Positions 15,600 to 23,307 of a stretch of 60,505 nt of DNA are shown piece by piece (the stretch's first letter is position 1; every line of letters starts with the position of its first letter). This DNA is from M55B118 sp964501715 (lineage in GTDB: Bacteria > Bacillota_I > Bacilli_A > Izemoplasmatales > Izemoplasmataceae), in the NCBI GenBank assembly GCA_964501715.1, contig CAZCTR010000007.1:1-60505 (forward strand), given 5' to 3'. A program made the translations under genes and the position numbers. The notes under the pieces are model-generated. The model was not told the DNA's origin. It was given only the letters and a program-made list of their open reading frames with translations, and searched no databases.

Positions 15600-17438
15600 T
15601 TAATCATCAAACACATTCTCATGACGTAAAAGCGCCTTTTTAAGGGGGATTCCTGAGGCAAACCCTGTCAAATCCCCATTGGCCCCCACCACGCGATGGC
15701 AAGGCACCGCCAATGCAACGGGATTCTTGTTAAGGGCGCTACCGACAGCCCTTGATGCTCCGGGTTTCCCAAGGTATGCAGCGATGTCGCCATAAGTCCA
15801 GACTTCTCCATACGGAATATGACGAACAACCTGATAGACTTTGCGTTGAAAAGCGGTGCCCTCTAGCTCCAAAGGAAAATCAAATGATTTTCTTTCACCT
15901 TTCAAATACGCTGAAATCTGGGCATATGCATCATCGACCATGGGGTCAGAATCATTTTCAGGATTCAAGGAATCTGTGAAAGTGATCCTCCTAATGCCTT
16001 TTTCTCCGCGTTCAATCTTCAATGAATGAAATAAGAGCGGAAGAACGTCGTCCAAAGGAACAACCTTGTGAAGGAAAATGGCGACGAGGTCTTCATCGAA
16101 CATCTTCCCTTTTTTACTGTAGAGTTCAGCCTGGGCGGCATGATGAGATGTGGCCATGCTGCCTGGACGCTCAGAAACCATCGCGTCATATGCCTCCACA
16201 ATGCGCAGGATTCTTGAGTTCAGCGGAATATCCTTTTTGTCAAGTTTTAAAGGATAGCCGCTTCCATCGACATTTTCGTGGTGTTTGAGCACGTAGTCTG
16301 CGATTTCGCCATAAGCATCCATGCTTTTCAAGATCCGATACCCGATCTCGGGATGTCGCTGCATCTGAAGGTCCTCTATATTGGTGAGTTCGCTGGTTTT
16401 GTTCAGAACCGCTTCAGGCATCGCTATTTTACCAATGTCATGGTACCACGCAGCCAGCAGCAACTTGTGGGTCTCATCATCAGAAAGGTCTAGAGCCTTG
16501 GCGAACACCCTGCACATGTTACGGACGCGTTCAACATGCGCCTTCTCCCAAGGGGCTTTATCAAAAAGTGTTTTCTCGACCAGTTTCAACATCTTTCGTC
16601 TCACTTCGTATGACGTTTTCAACTTTTCGGCATAGAGCCTGTTCTCAGCGTTTTTAAGCACCGCATCCATAACCATTCCCTTGCGCATCGTAGCCAAACC
16701 ATAAGAAAAAGACAATTTCACGTGCTCCACCTGTGTCTTCGAAGTGCTTCTGATCAGATTCTTCACGCATGCATGCGCTTCTTCTTCCTCGCATCGTGGA
16801 ATCAGCACGACAAACTCATCGCCCCCGATTCGAGCCATCCAGCCGCCCTCTTTCAGACACGATTTGACCAAACTGCTGAACCTTCGCAACAACTCATCAC
16901 CGGTACGGTGACCGAAAGCGTCATTCGCAAGTTTAAGTGCATCGATATCCATAAGGATGACCGTAAGCGGGAAATTATGATCCTGAACAAAAAACGGCAA
17001 AGATTCCTCATAATAACGCCGGTTGTACAAACCTGTAAGAGAATCGCGGTATACAAGGTTGTGCATCTTCTGTTTCAAGGATTCCTGACCGCTGAGATCG
17101 AACATGAGAACCGCAAAAAGCCCATCCCCATAAGACATTAACGAGATGCGGAACGTTCTACCCAAAGACGCAAAATGCCTTTTAAGAGTCTTAGCCCCCC
17201 CTTTGAAGGCAAGGTCTTTACAAGTTTCCATAAAAGGGGGCTCCTGTGTATGCAAAATGCGCTCAATCCTCATGCCTCTAACATCTTTTAGATCAATACC
17301 TAAAAGTTTCTCATATGCCGCGTTCGCATCAATTAATGTATAACTGATCCATACGCTATTCTCATCGCGCATCATCTCAAAAAGCGCGAAAGGCTCCTCT
17401 AGATGTTCCAAAAGCCGCCGATAATCTTTCCCTTCCAT
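15600..17438 (-). CDS. PAS-GGDEF-HD-GYP protein fused to O6-alkylguanine-DNA alkyltransferase
   Basis: One uninterrupted frame joins c-di-GMP signalling and DNA repair. Counting 612 residues from ATG 17438 (GAGGGG at 6 bp spacing; an upstream in-frame GTG at 17465 is less likely): PAS-like (about 5-120); GGDEF (about 125-275) with intact GGDEF at 205-209 and no RxxD inhibitory site; HD-GYP (about 290-460) with HD at 333-334 and HHENVDGSGYP at 386-396; a linker; then an Ogt/MGMT domain (about 520-608) with PYGEVWTYGDIA, SRAVGSALNKNP and active site PCHR at 579-582 (Cys580). The repair domain is short at its N-terminus but has the DNA-binding helix and the acceptor cysteine. All domains look active. 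No transmembrane segment, so it should be cytoplasmic. Co-regulation of alkylation repair with c-di-GMP is inference. Confidence 0.92.
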   Translation of the reverse strand: MEGKDYRRLLEHLEEPFALFEMMRDENSVWISYTLIDANAAYEKLLGIDLKDVRGMRIERILHTQEPPFMETCKDLAFKGGAKTLKRHFASLGRTFRISLMSYGDGLFAVLMFDLSGQESLKQKMHNLVYRDSLTGLYNRRYYEESLPFFVQDHNFPLTVILMDIDALKLANDAFGHRTGDELLRRFSSLVKSCLKEGGWMARIGGDEFVVLIPRCEEEEAHACVKNLIRSTSKTQVEHVKLSFSYGLATMRKGMVMDAVLKNAENRLYAEKLKTSYEVRRKMLKLVEKTLFDKAPWEKAHVERVRNMCRVFAKALDLSDDETHKLLLAAWYHDIGKIAMPEAVLNKTSELTNIEDLQMQRHPEIGYRILKSMDAYGEIADYVLKHHENVDGSGYPLKLDKKDIPLNSRILRIVEAYDAMVSERPGSMATSHHAAQAELYSKKGKMFDEDLVAIFLHKVVPLDDVLPLLFHSLKIERGEKGIRRITFTDSLNPENDSDPMVDDAYAQISAYLKGERKSFDFPLELEGTAFQRKVYQVVRHIPYGEVWTYGDIAAYLGKPGASRAVGSALNKNPVALAVPCHRVVGANGDLTGFASGIPLKKALLRHENVFDD

Positions 17439-17585
17439 TGCTATCCCCTCTTCAAGCGTTCCCACCGCTTTTTTCCGTTCGGACTTGGATGTCGGTCCAC
17501 TCTTTCAACAAAATTCAAGGTGCAAACCTTACACTCAATGCCCAACATGCATTCCTTGTGCCTCATAAACATGAAAACACTTACT

Positions 17586-17591
17586 TAATTA
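17586..17591 (-). promoter_or_regulatory. -10 element upstream of the GGDEF/alkyltransferase gene, with a long leader
   Basis: TATAAT on the minus strand in an AT-rich stretch. It implies a leader of about 140 nt (17439-17580), in which I see no known riboswitch, c-di-GMP class I or II included, and no other gene. The rest of the gap to 17700 holds nothing recognisable. Confidence 0.5.
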
Positions 17592-17702
17592 TAACTTATT
17601 TCCGCTTTAATTAACATGCCCATTCAAATTACGACCTTCTTTTCAATTCGATCAGAACTGCAATCATTTGATAGATTTTAATGCAACTTTAGAGGGACAA
17701 GT

Positions 17703-17727
17703 AAAAAAAAGACGCAAAGCGTCTTTT
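17703..17727 (-). terminator. Terminator of the 2TM gene
   Basis: Stem AAAAGACGC/GCGTCTTTT with loop AAA, followed by a run of U on the minus strand. Confidence 0.9.
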
Positions 17728-17733
17728 AAAATC

Positions 17734-17976
17734 TCAATTGTTGCGATTTTCATCTTTGAATTGTCTGAAAGTCTTGCGATAGATCAAATAATTGACAATA
17801 AGCCACGCAATGAAGAATATGCCTCCTTGGAAAAGAACTTCATTTATTGGATAAGTGTCCGACAAAATGTAATTGATTCCAATATAGAAGACCAAAGCGA
17901 TGATCCCGGTGACCCATATCCTCAAATGCAAGGCCGCAATCTTTTCCTTCGCTGTCATGTTTTCAAATTCGCCCAT
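17734..17976 (-). CDS. Small 2TM-domain membrane protein
   Basis: The 80 residues have two hydrophobic helices (about 20-38 and 47-66) joined by a short outer loop, and a charged cytoplasmic tail (YRKTFRQFKDENRNN). This matches the 2TM domain pattern of Bacillota, whose function is unknown. Monocistronic: a consensus promoter and a terminator flank it tightly. Confidence 0.8.
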   Translation of the reverse strand: MGEFENMTAKEKIAALHLRIWVTGIIALVFYIGINYILSDTYPINEVLFQGGIFFIAWLIVNYLIYRKTFRQFKDENRNN

Positions 17977-18000
17977 ATGTGTATCCCTCCGTTAATATGC

Positions 18001-18029
18001 ATTCTATACAATCGCCACACAAGTGTCAA
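18001..18029 (-). promoter_or_regulatory. Sigma-A promoter of the 2TM gene
   Basis: TTGACA (18024-18029) and TAGAAT (18001-18006) on the minus strand, spacer 17 bp. Confidence 0.85.
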
Positions 18030-18032
18030 TCA

Positions 18033-18060
18033 AAATAAAAAAGCCTGTTTCTACAGGCTT
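18033..18060 (-). terminator. Terminator of the small-protein gene
   Basis: Stem AAGCCTGT/ACAGGCTT (18041-18048 with 18053-18060), loop TTCT, followed by TTTTATTTTG on the minus strand. Confidence 0.9.
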
Positions 18061-18068
18061 TCAATCTG

Positions 18069-18173
18069 TTAACGATCAAGAGGTCTTTTGTAGCGCAGTT
18101 CAATCTCGGTATTGAAATACTCCTCAAGCGTTTTGAGAAATTTGTTAGTGATACCTTTTTGTTTCTTGTTCAT
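18069..18173 (-). CDS. Small basic protein, 34 aa, function unknown
   Basis: Encodes 34 residues from ATG 18173, preceded by an excellent AAGGAGTGTGATAGC. It begins MNKKQKGITNKFLKTLEEYF and ends RYKRPLDR: a basic head, an amphipathic helix and a basic tail, with no membrane segment. A consensus promoter (18354-18382) and a tight terminator frame it, so it is very likely expressed. A longer in-frame start at 18257 has no ribosome site. No family recognised. Confidence 0.7.
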   Translation of the reverse strand: MNKKQKGITNKFLKTLEEYFNTEIELRYKRPLDR

Positions 18174-18210
18174 GCTATCACACTCCTTATTAATAATTTG
18201 AAGTGTCCAA

Positions 18211-18273
18211 TCAGTCAAGCGGTAAAAGCCGCTTGTCTTGAATAAACACTTTGCCATGCATCAAGAATGCCAA
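18211..18273 (-). CDS. Possible 20-residue leader peptide
   Basis: TTG at 18273 lies 6 bp after AAAGAGGTGA and opens a 20-codon frame (MAFLMHGKVFIQDKRLLPLD) that ends in TGA before the small-protein gene. Its last codons form one arm of an AAGCGG/CCGCTT hairpin. TTGCCAT in an upstream hairpin can instead pair with ATGGCAA inside this frame, giving two alternative folds. This looks like a translation-dependent leader, but it is inferred by eye. Confidence 0.45.
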   Translation of the reverse strand: MAFLMHGKVFIQDKRLLPLD

Positions 18274-18353
18274 GGGCTCTCACCTCTTTCAGTTTTATTG
18301 CTTGATGATTCTCGCTAAATGGCAAGCAATGATTTTCTTTCATTGCATTACAT

Positions 18354-18382
18354 ATTATAAATGAAAGATGTTTTCATGTCAA
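18354..18382 (-). promoter_or_regulatory. Sigma-A promoter of the small-protein transcript
   Basis: TTGACA (18377-18382) and TATAAT (18354-18359) on the minus strand with a 17-bp spacer. It predicts a leader of about 175 nt before the 34-aa gene. Confidence 0.92.
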
Positions 18383-18405
18383 TATCTTCGCTTGAAAATT
18401 TATCA

Positions 18406-19029
18406 TTAAGTTTTTGTAAATGTTTTCTTATCATCGTCGGGTTCGATGATGAACAGTGTGATTCTTTTGCTCAGCTGCAAGGAAATCACGTTACCGAAAA
18501 AACTTTTCAGCTCTTTTTCGGCAATCTTAATGAAAGAAAAATATCGTCCGCCCTCCAACAACTCTGCAATCCGAATCCCCATGGATGGTGTCTCGCTATG
18601 TTCATATAAAACAATACGCTTCTTGGCGATCCTGTTCATCTCTCTATAGAATTTAAAACGGTCACTTTTTTTGAGTCCATGAATCACATAACTAGATACG
18701 GCCATGTCATATGATTTGTCAGGACACTGCATGCAACCTTTCAGCACATCCTCTTGATGCAGTCGGACCTGTGTGTGTTTCAACTTTTTCTTGGCAACAC
18801 GATGCATCAAAGAGGATGCTTCGACACCATGGGCGTCATATTCATTATCGGCGAACACTTTCAATAAGGCTCCTGTTCCAAACCCCAGGTCAATCACCTT
18901 GTTCACACCATTCAAATATCCCTTTTCATGCATGGTTTGCATGAATTCACGGTACTTCTTTACTTGAAAACCGAAGAACAGGCCATAAATCGGGGCGATC
19001 AGATTGAAAATCAGAACATGCGCATTCAT
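18406..19029 (-). CDS. Class I SAM-dependent methyltransferase
   Basis: Transfers a methyl group from S-adenosylmethionine to an unidentified small acceptor. The 207 residues have motif I VIDLGFGTG (45-53), an acidic residue after beta-2 (GVEAS) and the motif around SYDMAVSSYVIHGL. This is the small Methyltransf_11/25 type. The N-terminal FNLIAPIYGLFFGF resembles ubiquinone/quinone- or lipid-acting methyltransferases, but that is weak evidence. RBS GAGGAGTGATGAC. Monocistronic. Confidence 0.88.
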   Translation of the reverse strand: MNAHVLIFNLIAPIYGLFFGFQVKKYREFMQTMHEKGYLNGVNKVIDLGFGTGALLKVFADNEYDAHGVEASSLMHRVAKKKLKHTQVRLHQEDVLKGCMQCPDKSYDMAVSSYVIHGLKKSDRFKFYREMNRIAKKRIVLYEHSETPSMGIRIAELLEGGRYFSFIKIAEKELKSFFGNVISLQLSKRITLFIIEPDDDKKTFTKT

Positions 19030-19090
19030 GTCATCACTCCTCGTGAATCCACTGGAAACATTCTATAAATCCGTATTGTTCTTTTAATGA

Positions 19091-19124
19091 TTAAAAAAGA
19101 CGGGTCTAAATGACAAACCCGTCT
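19091..19124 (-). terminator. Terminator of the 158-aa membrane-protein gene
   Basis: Stem AGACGGGT/ACCCGTCT (19098-19105 with 19117-19124) followed by TTTTTTA on the minus strand. Confidence 0.9.
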
Positions 19125-19132
19125 CGGATGAA

Positions 19133-19609
19133 TCAGTGATCCTCGGTCATGGAAATGTGCAGCATTTCCGCCAAAGCGGCAAAAATGGATAACAAAGCCG
19201 CCAGGACCGACCCATAAGCCAAAGACCAATCGACATGTTCAATCGATTCGCTACCTGCAAGATTCACCAACAGGTGAATGTTGTTGGTCATGGTGAAGAA
19301 CAAAACTGCCGCCATGGCGAACATGGCCAAAGAGAATACATTTCCGGTCCTGAATACAAGCGTGAGCACCCCCGCGATCAGTGGGGCGAAATAAGCGGCG
19401 ATCGCATATGAGCTGACCTCAAGTTCCACACTGGCCAAATCGAAACCGAACGGATCCACATTGGTCAATGTGGTTCCAAAGGCGATATCCACCCCTGATA
19501 CCACTACGCCCTCATATCTGAGCGCGGGTAAAAAGATAGTGAGCGTAGCCAGTATGCTCAAGCCGGCGATGATGAATGGCAGTGCCTTTTTCAATGAAGG
19601 GTTTTTCAA
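19133..19609 (-). CDS. Four-TM membrane protein of unknown function
   Basis: The 158 residues have four hydrophobic segments (about 8-27, 68-88, 90-110, 128-150) with an extracytoplasmic loop between the first two. No family recognised. It starts at TTG 19609, which follows a near-perfect AAGGAGGTGG at proper spacing, so the rare start is well supported. Own promoter and terminator; monocistronic. Confidence 0.8.
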   Translation of the reverse strand: MKNPSLKKALPFIIAGLSILATLTIFLPALRYEGVVVSGVDIAFGTTLTNVDPFGFDLASVELEVSSYAIAAYFAPLIAGVLTLVFRTGNVFSLAMFAMAAVLFFTMTNNIHLLVNLAGSESIEHVDWSLAYGSVLAALLSIFAALAEMLHISMTEDH

Positions 19610-19670
19610 GGGTTGTCCACCTCCTTAGCGACAATAAGCACAGAAAAACAGTATCTATTGCACTATCTTA

Positions 19671-19699
19671 CCATTATAACGGGTCAATGAAGCATTGAC
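19671..19699 (-). promoter_or_regulatory. Sigma-A promoter of the 158-aa membrane-protein gene
   Basis: TTGTCA (19694-19699) and TATAAT (19671-19676) on the minus strand, spacer 17 bp. Confidence 0.85.
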
Positions 19700-19747
19700 A
19701 ATGTTTTCCATTGCCGAATCCATGATCATTAACTGAAAAGAACTTTT

Positions 19748-20350
19748 TCAGCCCCAATGTTTTTTGAAAAAGGCTCTCGCTTCATAGATCGTGCCTTTCG
19801 ATAGCATGTGTCCGTCATCATGCCATAATGGCTGCAAAGTGACTCCGCTTTTCTGCAGAGCTTCAATCAATCTTTTCGAATCCTCTGAAGAAACAATCGG
19901 ATCGTTGTTTCCAGCTGATAAAAAGACGGGCAGGTCAGACAAGTCATCATAAGTGAATGACTTAAACGGTGTCATCGGTTGAAAAAGAAAAGCACCGGAT
20001 ACTTTCTTACCGTATAATTTCAAATAGCTTGCGATGATGTTCGCACCATTGGAATACCCTAAGAGCACCATCTTGTTCACCGGCAGATCATAGCGTTCTT
20101 CTATGGAGTGCAACGTTCTATCAAGTGCATGGGTCCGGTTGACAAGGTCTTCCTCATCAAAAACACCAGGCTTCAAGCGTTTGAAGAAACGTTTCGTGCC
20201 GTTTTCATCCACATCCCCTTCGAACGCGACCACAGGCGATTGTGAATCAAGGAAGGACGCTATGCCCATCAGGTCCTCGGGTCCTCCTCCAGTACCGTGA
20301 AAAAGAACGAGAGCACGATTGGTGTTTCCAGGCTTATACACATGTCTCAT
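19748..20350 (-). CDS. Carboxylesterase/phospholipase-type alpha/beta hydrolase (MhqD-like)
   Basis: Cytoplasmic esterase. The 200 residues have FHGTGGGPEDL (oxyanion region), the nucleophile elbow GYSNGAN, a catalytic Asp in AGNNDPI and His in WHDDGHM. The GYSNGAN elbow and size resemble B. subtilis MhqD, a hydrolase induced by quinones. The start at 20350 is chosen because it lies one base after the stop of the flavin-protein gene (TAG-A-ATG) with GGGAAGA ahead. Co-transcribed with the flavin reductase-like gene; quinone or aromatic detoxification is an inference. Confidence 0.88.
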   Translation of the reverse strand: MRHVYKPGNTNRALVLFHGTGGGPEDLMGIASFLDSQSPVVAFEGDVDENGTKRFFKRLKPGVFDEEDLVNRTHALDRTLHSIEERYDLPVNKMVLLGYSNGANIIASYLKLYGKKVSGAFLFQPMTPFKSFTYDDLSDLPVFLSAGNNDPIVSSEDSKRLIEALQKSGVTLQPLWHDDGHMLSKGTIYEARAFFKKHWG

Positions 20351-20351
20351 T

Positions 20352-20969
20352 CTAATCTTCCCGTTCCAACGTGAAAATCTTGCCAAGCGTGGTGTAGTCA
20401 TCCCCGCCTAGCCTTCCGACAGGTTTCAAGGCGTTGGTGTTCACAGACTTGTCCTCATAGAGGGAGCTTTCAACATGAACCGCAAGAATCTCCCCGAGAA
20501 TCAAATCCCCGGTGACAGTCCCCCTATGTTCAAGAGGCACAATATGTTTCATGCGGCATTCGAGTCTGACCTTGGCTTCCTTGATGCCCGGCGCTTTGAC
20601 AAAAGCGCTGGTGACAGGAGTGAGACCGAACATTTCAAGTTCACTCCGGTCGGAAGGCAGACTCCTCGCCGTCTTGTGAATGGCCTCTGCATTATCCTCA
20701 TCCACAAGGTTTACAGTAAACACTTCAGTATCCCTTATATGCTTGGTCGTGTCCTTATAAACACCGTCTCGTCGACTTATCGAGACGCTGACCATCGGGG
20801 GCCGGGTCGATACCAGGTTGAAATAACTGTATGGCGCACCGTTCATCACTTGATTTTCCCCTAGCGTGGTTACCAACGCCACAGGCCTGGGCGCAACAGC
20901 ACTCAACAACAGTTTGTGGGACGTCTGCTTATCAAGATTCTTCATATCGATCGTGACATATTCACTCAT
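20352..20969 (-). CDS. Flavin reductase-like, FMN-binding split-barrel protein
   Basis: The 205 residues match the flavin reductase-like domain (FMN-binding split barrel), with the typical core PRPVALVTTLGENQVMNGAPYSYFN split over two strands, then PPMVSVSISRRDGVYKDT and a domain-closing GRLGGDDYTTLGK. Such proteins bind FMN and act as NAD(P)H:flavin oxidoreductases or FMN-dependent enzymes. ATG 20969 is chosen over nearby in-frame starts by its distance from AAAGGGTGAT. First gene of the pair with the esterase. Confidence 0.88.
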   Translation of the reverse strand: MSEYVTIDMKNLDKQTSHKLLLSAVAPRPVALVTTLGENQVMNGAPYSYFNLVSTRPPMVSVSISRRDGVYKDTTKHIRDTEVFTVNLVDEDNAEAIHKTARSLPSDRSELEMFGLTPVTSAFVKAPGIKEAKVRLECRMKHIVPLEHRGTVTGDLILGEILAVHVESSLYEDKSVNTNALKPVGRLGGDDYTTLGKIFTLERED

Positions 20970-21035
20970 AATCCGCATCACCCTTTCATTGGTGGGACAT
21001 GTTTCCTTTCAGCCCCCCCATATCATTGCAGTTCA

Positions 21036-21064
21036 ATTATACCAAAGGGGCGGTTGGGTCACAA
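21036..21064 (-). promoter_or_regulatory. Sigma-A promoter of the flavin-protein/esterase operon
   Basis: TTGTGA (21059-21064) and TATAAT (21036-21041, preceded by TGG) on the minus strand, spacer 17 bp. Confidence 0.8.
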
Positions 21065-21082
21065 TCAATCCGCACGAACAAA

Positions 21083-21104
21083 AAAAGCGCGATTCCGCGC
21101 TTTT
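21083..21104 (-). terminator. Terminator of the RR-HK-SHOCT-cueP operon
   Basis: Stem AAAAGCGCG/CGCGCTTTT with loop ATTC, followed by TTTTTTTG on the minus strand, touching the cueP stop codon. Confidence 0.9.
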
Positions 21105-21661
21105 CAGTCAAATTGGAAATCGGTGAAACACGTGCCGCTATCAGAGAAGGTCTGGATGTCCCCTTCCGCCACACTGCTTCCATGTGTGATGGTGATCGAA
21201 CCATCAAGATTCCGTGGAAGCCAAATGCCGAAGAATCCGTTCGACTCTGATTGTACAGTCTCATCATAGACCACATTTCCATCTGAATCCTTCACAGTGA
21301 CATCGAACTGTTCTTCGACTAGCTCGCCCTGGCAGGTGACAAGGTTGTGGTCCCCGCATGGATGGGTGGTGTCATAATATGGCGCGACAGAAGCGTAGAA
21401 CCAATCCTTTGGCATGTCATAACTCATGTAATGATCACCGTTTGATACTGTCAACACTTCCGCGTTCACACCAGCCTGCATTTCATCTGTTTCAAACTCT
21501 GTGCGTTCCAGGAAAGCCACAGTATCATAGACATCCTCTTCGTCCATACCATATTCGCTGAGCGGATGCGATGACCCTCCGGCATCTTGCAATGCAAGGT
21601 AAGAAACCGTGCCTATGATGGCAACGCCAAGGACGGCCAGAAGCCATTTCTTCATTTTCAA
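21104..21661 (-). CDS. cueP: CueP-family copper-binding protein, membrane-anchored
   Basis: Extracytoplasmic copper-handling protein. The 185 residues start with a signal or anchor segment (KKWLLAVLGVAIIGTVSYLAL). The CueP signature follows: Cys102 in THPCGDHN, Cys110 in VTCQGEL, GFFGIWLPRN, and Cys178 near the end. The Cys spacing (8 and 68 residues) equals that of the three essential cysteines of Salmonella CueP as I recall them (96, 104, 172). The start overlaps the SHOCT gene (ATGA). With the two-component genes upstream it suggests copper or envelope-stress control. Confidence 0.9.
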   Translation of the reverse strand: MKMKKWLLAVLGVAIIGTVSYLALQDAGGSSHPLSEYGMDEEDVYDTVAFLERTEFETDEMQAGVNAEVLTVSNGDHYMSYDMPKDWFYASVAPYYDTTHPCGDHNLVTCQGELVEEQFDVTVKDSDGNVVYDETVQSESNGFFGIWLPRNLDGSITITHGSSVAEGDIQTFSDSGTCFTDFQFD

Positions 21662-22005
21662 TCTCTCCTTTTTTTGATCGTGTTCAGGATTTCACGGTAC
21701 TCTTCACGTGAAATCTCGCCTTTTGCATAACGTTTTTCAACAATATCCTCGGGAAAGTCTCCATGATTATAATGAGCCCCGGTTTGTTGGTAGGTTGAAG
21801 GGGAGTCTTTGAAAACCGAGACCAAGAGCAAAATCACAAGACCCCAGAATAACAGCATGCCAACGAAACCCATAGTCATCATACCCCCTCCCATGAATCC
21901 ATGATGGGGCTGGTATAATCCGGTGAATCCTGCGAAAAGTGCCAACAGGGCAAAAAAACCTAAAATGAGAAACACGACTGGCAGGGTTTTGGTTGCTTTT
22001 TTCAA
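21658..22005 (-). CDS. SHOCT-domain membrane protein
   Basis: The 115 residues have two hydrophobic segments (about 9-28 and 48-64) separated by a His/Met-rich loop (QPHHGFMGGGMMTM), and a C-terminal SHOCT motif (EDIVEKRYAKGEISREEYREIL). The His/Met-rich loop could bind Cu(I), which fits the CueP gene that it overlaps. The biochemical role of SHOCT is unclear. Co-transcribed with the two-component system. Confidence 0.88.
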   Translation of the reverse strand: MKKATKTLPVVFLILGFFALLALFAGFTGLYQPHHGFMGGGMMTMGFVGMLLFWGLVILLLVSVFKDSPSTYQQTGAHYNHGDFPEDIVEKRYAKGEISREEYREILNTIKKRRD

Positions 22006-22053
22006 GGTATCATCTCCTCACTTTTGCAATGATACCCCATAAACATGAAGCAA

Positions 22054-23307
22054 TTATGAAGGGAATTGTATGGTGATGCGGGTTCCTTTGCCGACTTCGC
22101 TCTCGACAGATATTTCTCCTCCGTGTACATCGACGATATCCTTGACGATAGAAAGCCCGATTCCACTTCCTTTTTTCCGGTCTCTCGCTTCCTTGGACAC
22201 ATCAAAAGCACGTGCACGGGTCTTCTCATCCATTCCTTCACCGTCGTCTTCGACAACAAGAGTGACCGGCGCGCCTTTCAACTCGACATACAAAGACGCA
22301 TCTGCCCCCGCGTAATTCCTCACATTTGACAGAAGATGATCCATAAGTCTTCCAATGACGTCCTTCTCAACATGCATGCACACTTCATCCTCAATGGACT
22401 CATTCACTTCAATGCCTTGTGAACTCAATAATGCATAGTGCCTCTCAAGACTCCGTCTCACAGCCAAGGAGACATTCCTGTTCTCTTTGATGTCCTCCTT
22501 GGATGCATGCATGAGTCTTGGAACGAGCGCATCAATGGTCTCTATTTCTTCCATGAGACTATTGAGCTCCTGTTCAGACACGTCGATTCTTCCACTCTCG
22601 AAACCCTGAAGGGTTGACTTAAGGATGGTGAGGGGCGTCTTGATATCATGAGAGAGACTTCTTATATGGGCTTTGTGGTTCTCTTGCAGTTTTTCAATCC
22701 TCCGAAGCTTCTCATCGAATGCCTCCGCGATCTCAGCGATGTTTTCAAAGTGATAGCTTTCCGTGGACTGAAGGCCTGTGATTTTGTCGTGTATGGTCTT
22801 CATGTCCTCGACAACAATGCGATATTGTTTCTGGAAATACACTGAAAACAACATCAACCCAAGGCCATAGACACCTGCGAGTATGATGTTGTATAGGACC
22901 ATATAGGTGCTGTGTGTATCAATCATGGAAGACTGGTCGTTGTCCACGTTCAAAATCGCATACGTTTTCCCGTTCACTGCAATTTCATATTCAGTCGCAC
23001 TTTCAGGAGGGACCTCGGTTTCATAGAACGCATCTGTCTCAAGACTCTCATAATTCAAATACACGTTGTGCGTGTGACCGTAATGTTCCAAGAACACAAG
23101 CGCGCTTGTTTCGTCGGTGTAAAGAATGAGATGTTCCGTCATCTCCACAAGCGACTCGTTCTCGCGTTCGATTGTCTCTTCAAGATACACTGTGTTCGTC
23201 ACATAGAACACCACGTTCACAATGATGAACACAATGGTATAGATCACCGTGAAGACCACAAAGAACTTACGCTTTAGAAATTGGCTGAGATCACGCATCT
23301 TTCTCAC
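22054..23307 (-). CDS. Sensor histidine kinase
   Basis: Membrane sensor that phosphorylates the adjacent response regulator. The 417 residues have TM1 (about 17-38), an extracytoplasmic sensor of about 95 residues with several His/Glu/Tyr, TM2 (about 137-158), a linker, HisKA with phospho-acceptor His220 in SLSHDIKTP, then the HATPase with N box (LLSNVRNYA), DDGEGMD and GSGIGLSIV. It overlaps the response regulator by 17 bp. The ligand is unknown; CueP downstream hints at metal or redox stress. Confidence 0.95.
   Translation of the reverse strand: MRKMRDLSQFLKRKFFVVFTVIYTIVFIIVNVVFYVTNTVYLEETIERENESLVEMTEHLILYTDETSALVFLEHYGHTHNVYLNYESLETDAFYETEVPPESATEYEIAVNGKTYAILNVDNDQSSMIDTHSTYMVLYNIILAGVYGLGLMLFSVYFQKQYRIVVEDMKTIHDKITGLQSTESYHFENIAEIAEAFDEKLRRIEKLQENHKAHIRSLSHDIKTPLTILKSTLQGFESGRIDVSEQELNSLMEEIETIDALVPRLMHASKEDIKENRNVSLAVRRSLERHYALLSSQGIEVNESIEDEVCMHVEKDVIGRLMDHLLSNVRNYAGADASLYVELKGAPVTLVVEDDGEGMDEKTRARAFDVSKEARDRKKGSGIGLSIVKDIVDVHGGEISVESEVGKGTRITIQFPS

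Noticed and set aside
17439..17580. c-di-GMP riboswitch in the leader of the GGDEF/alkyltransferase gene
   Set aside because: The conserved class I or II core sequences are absent.
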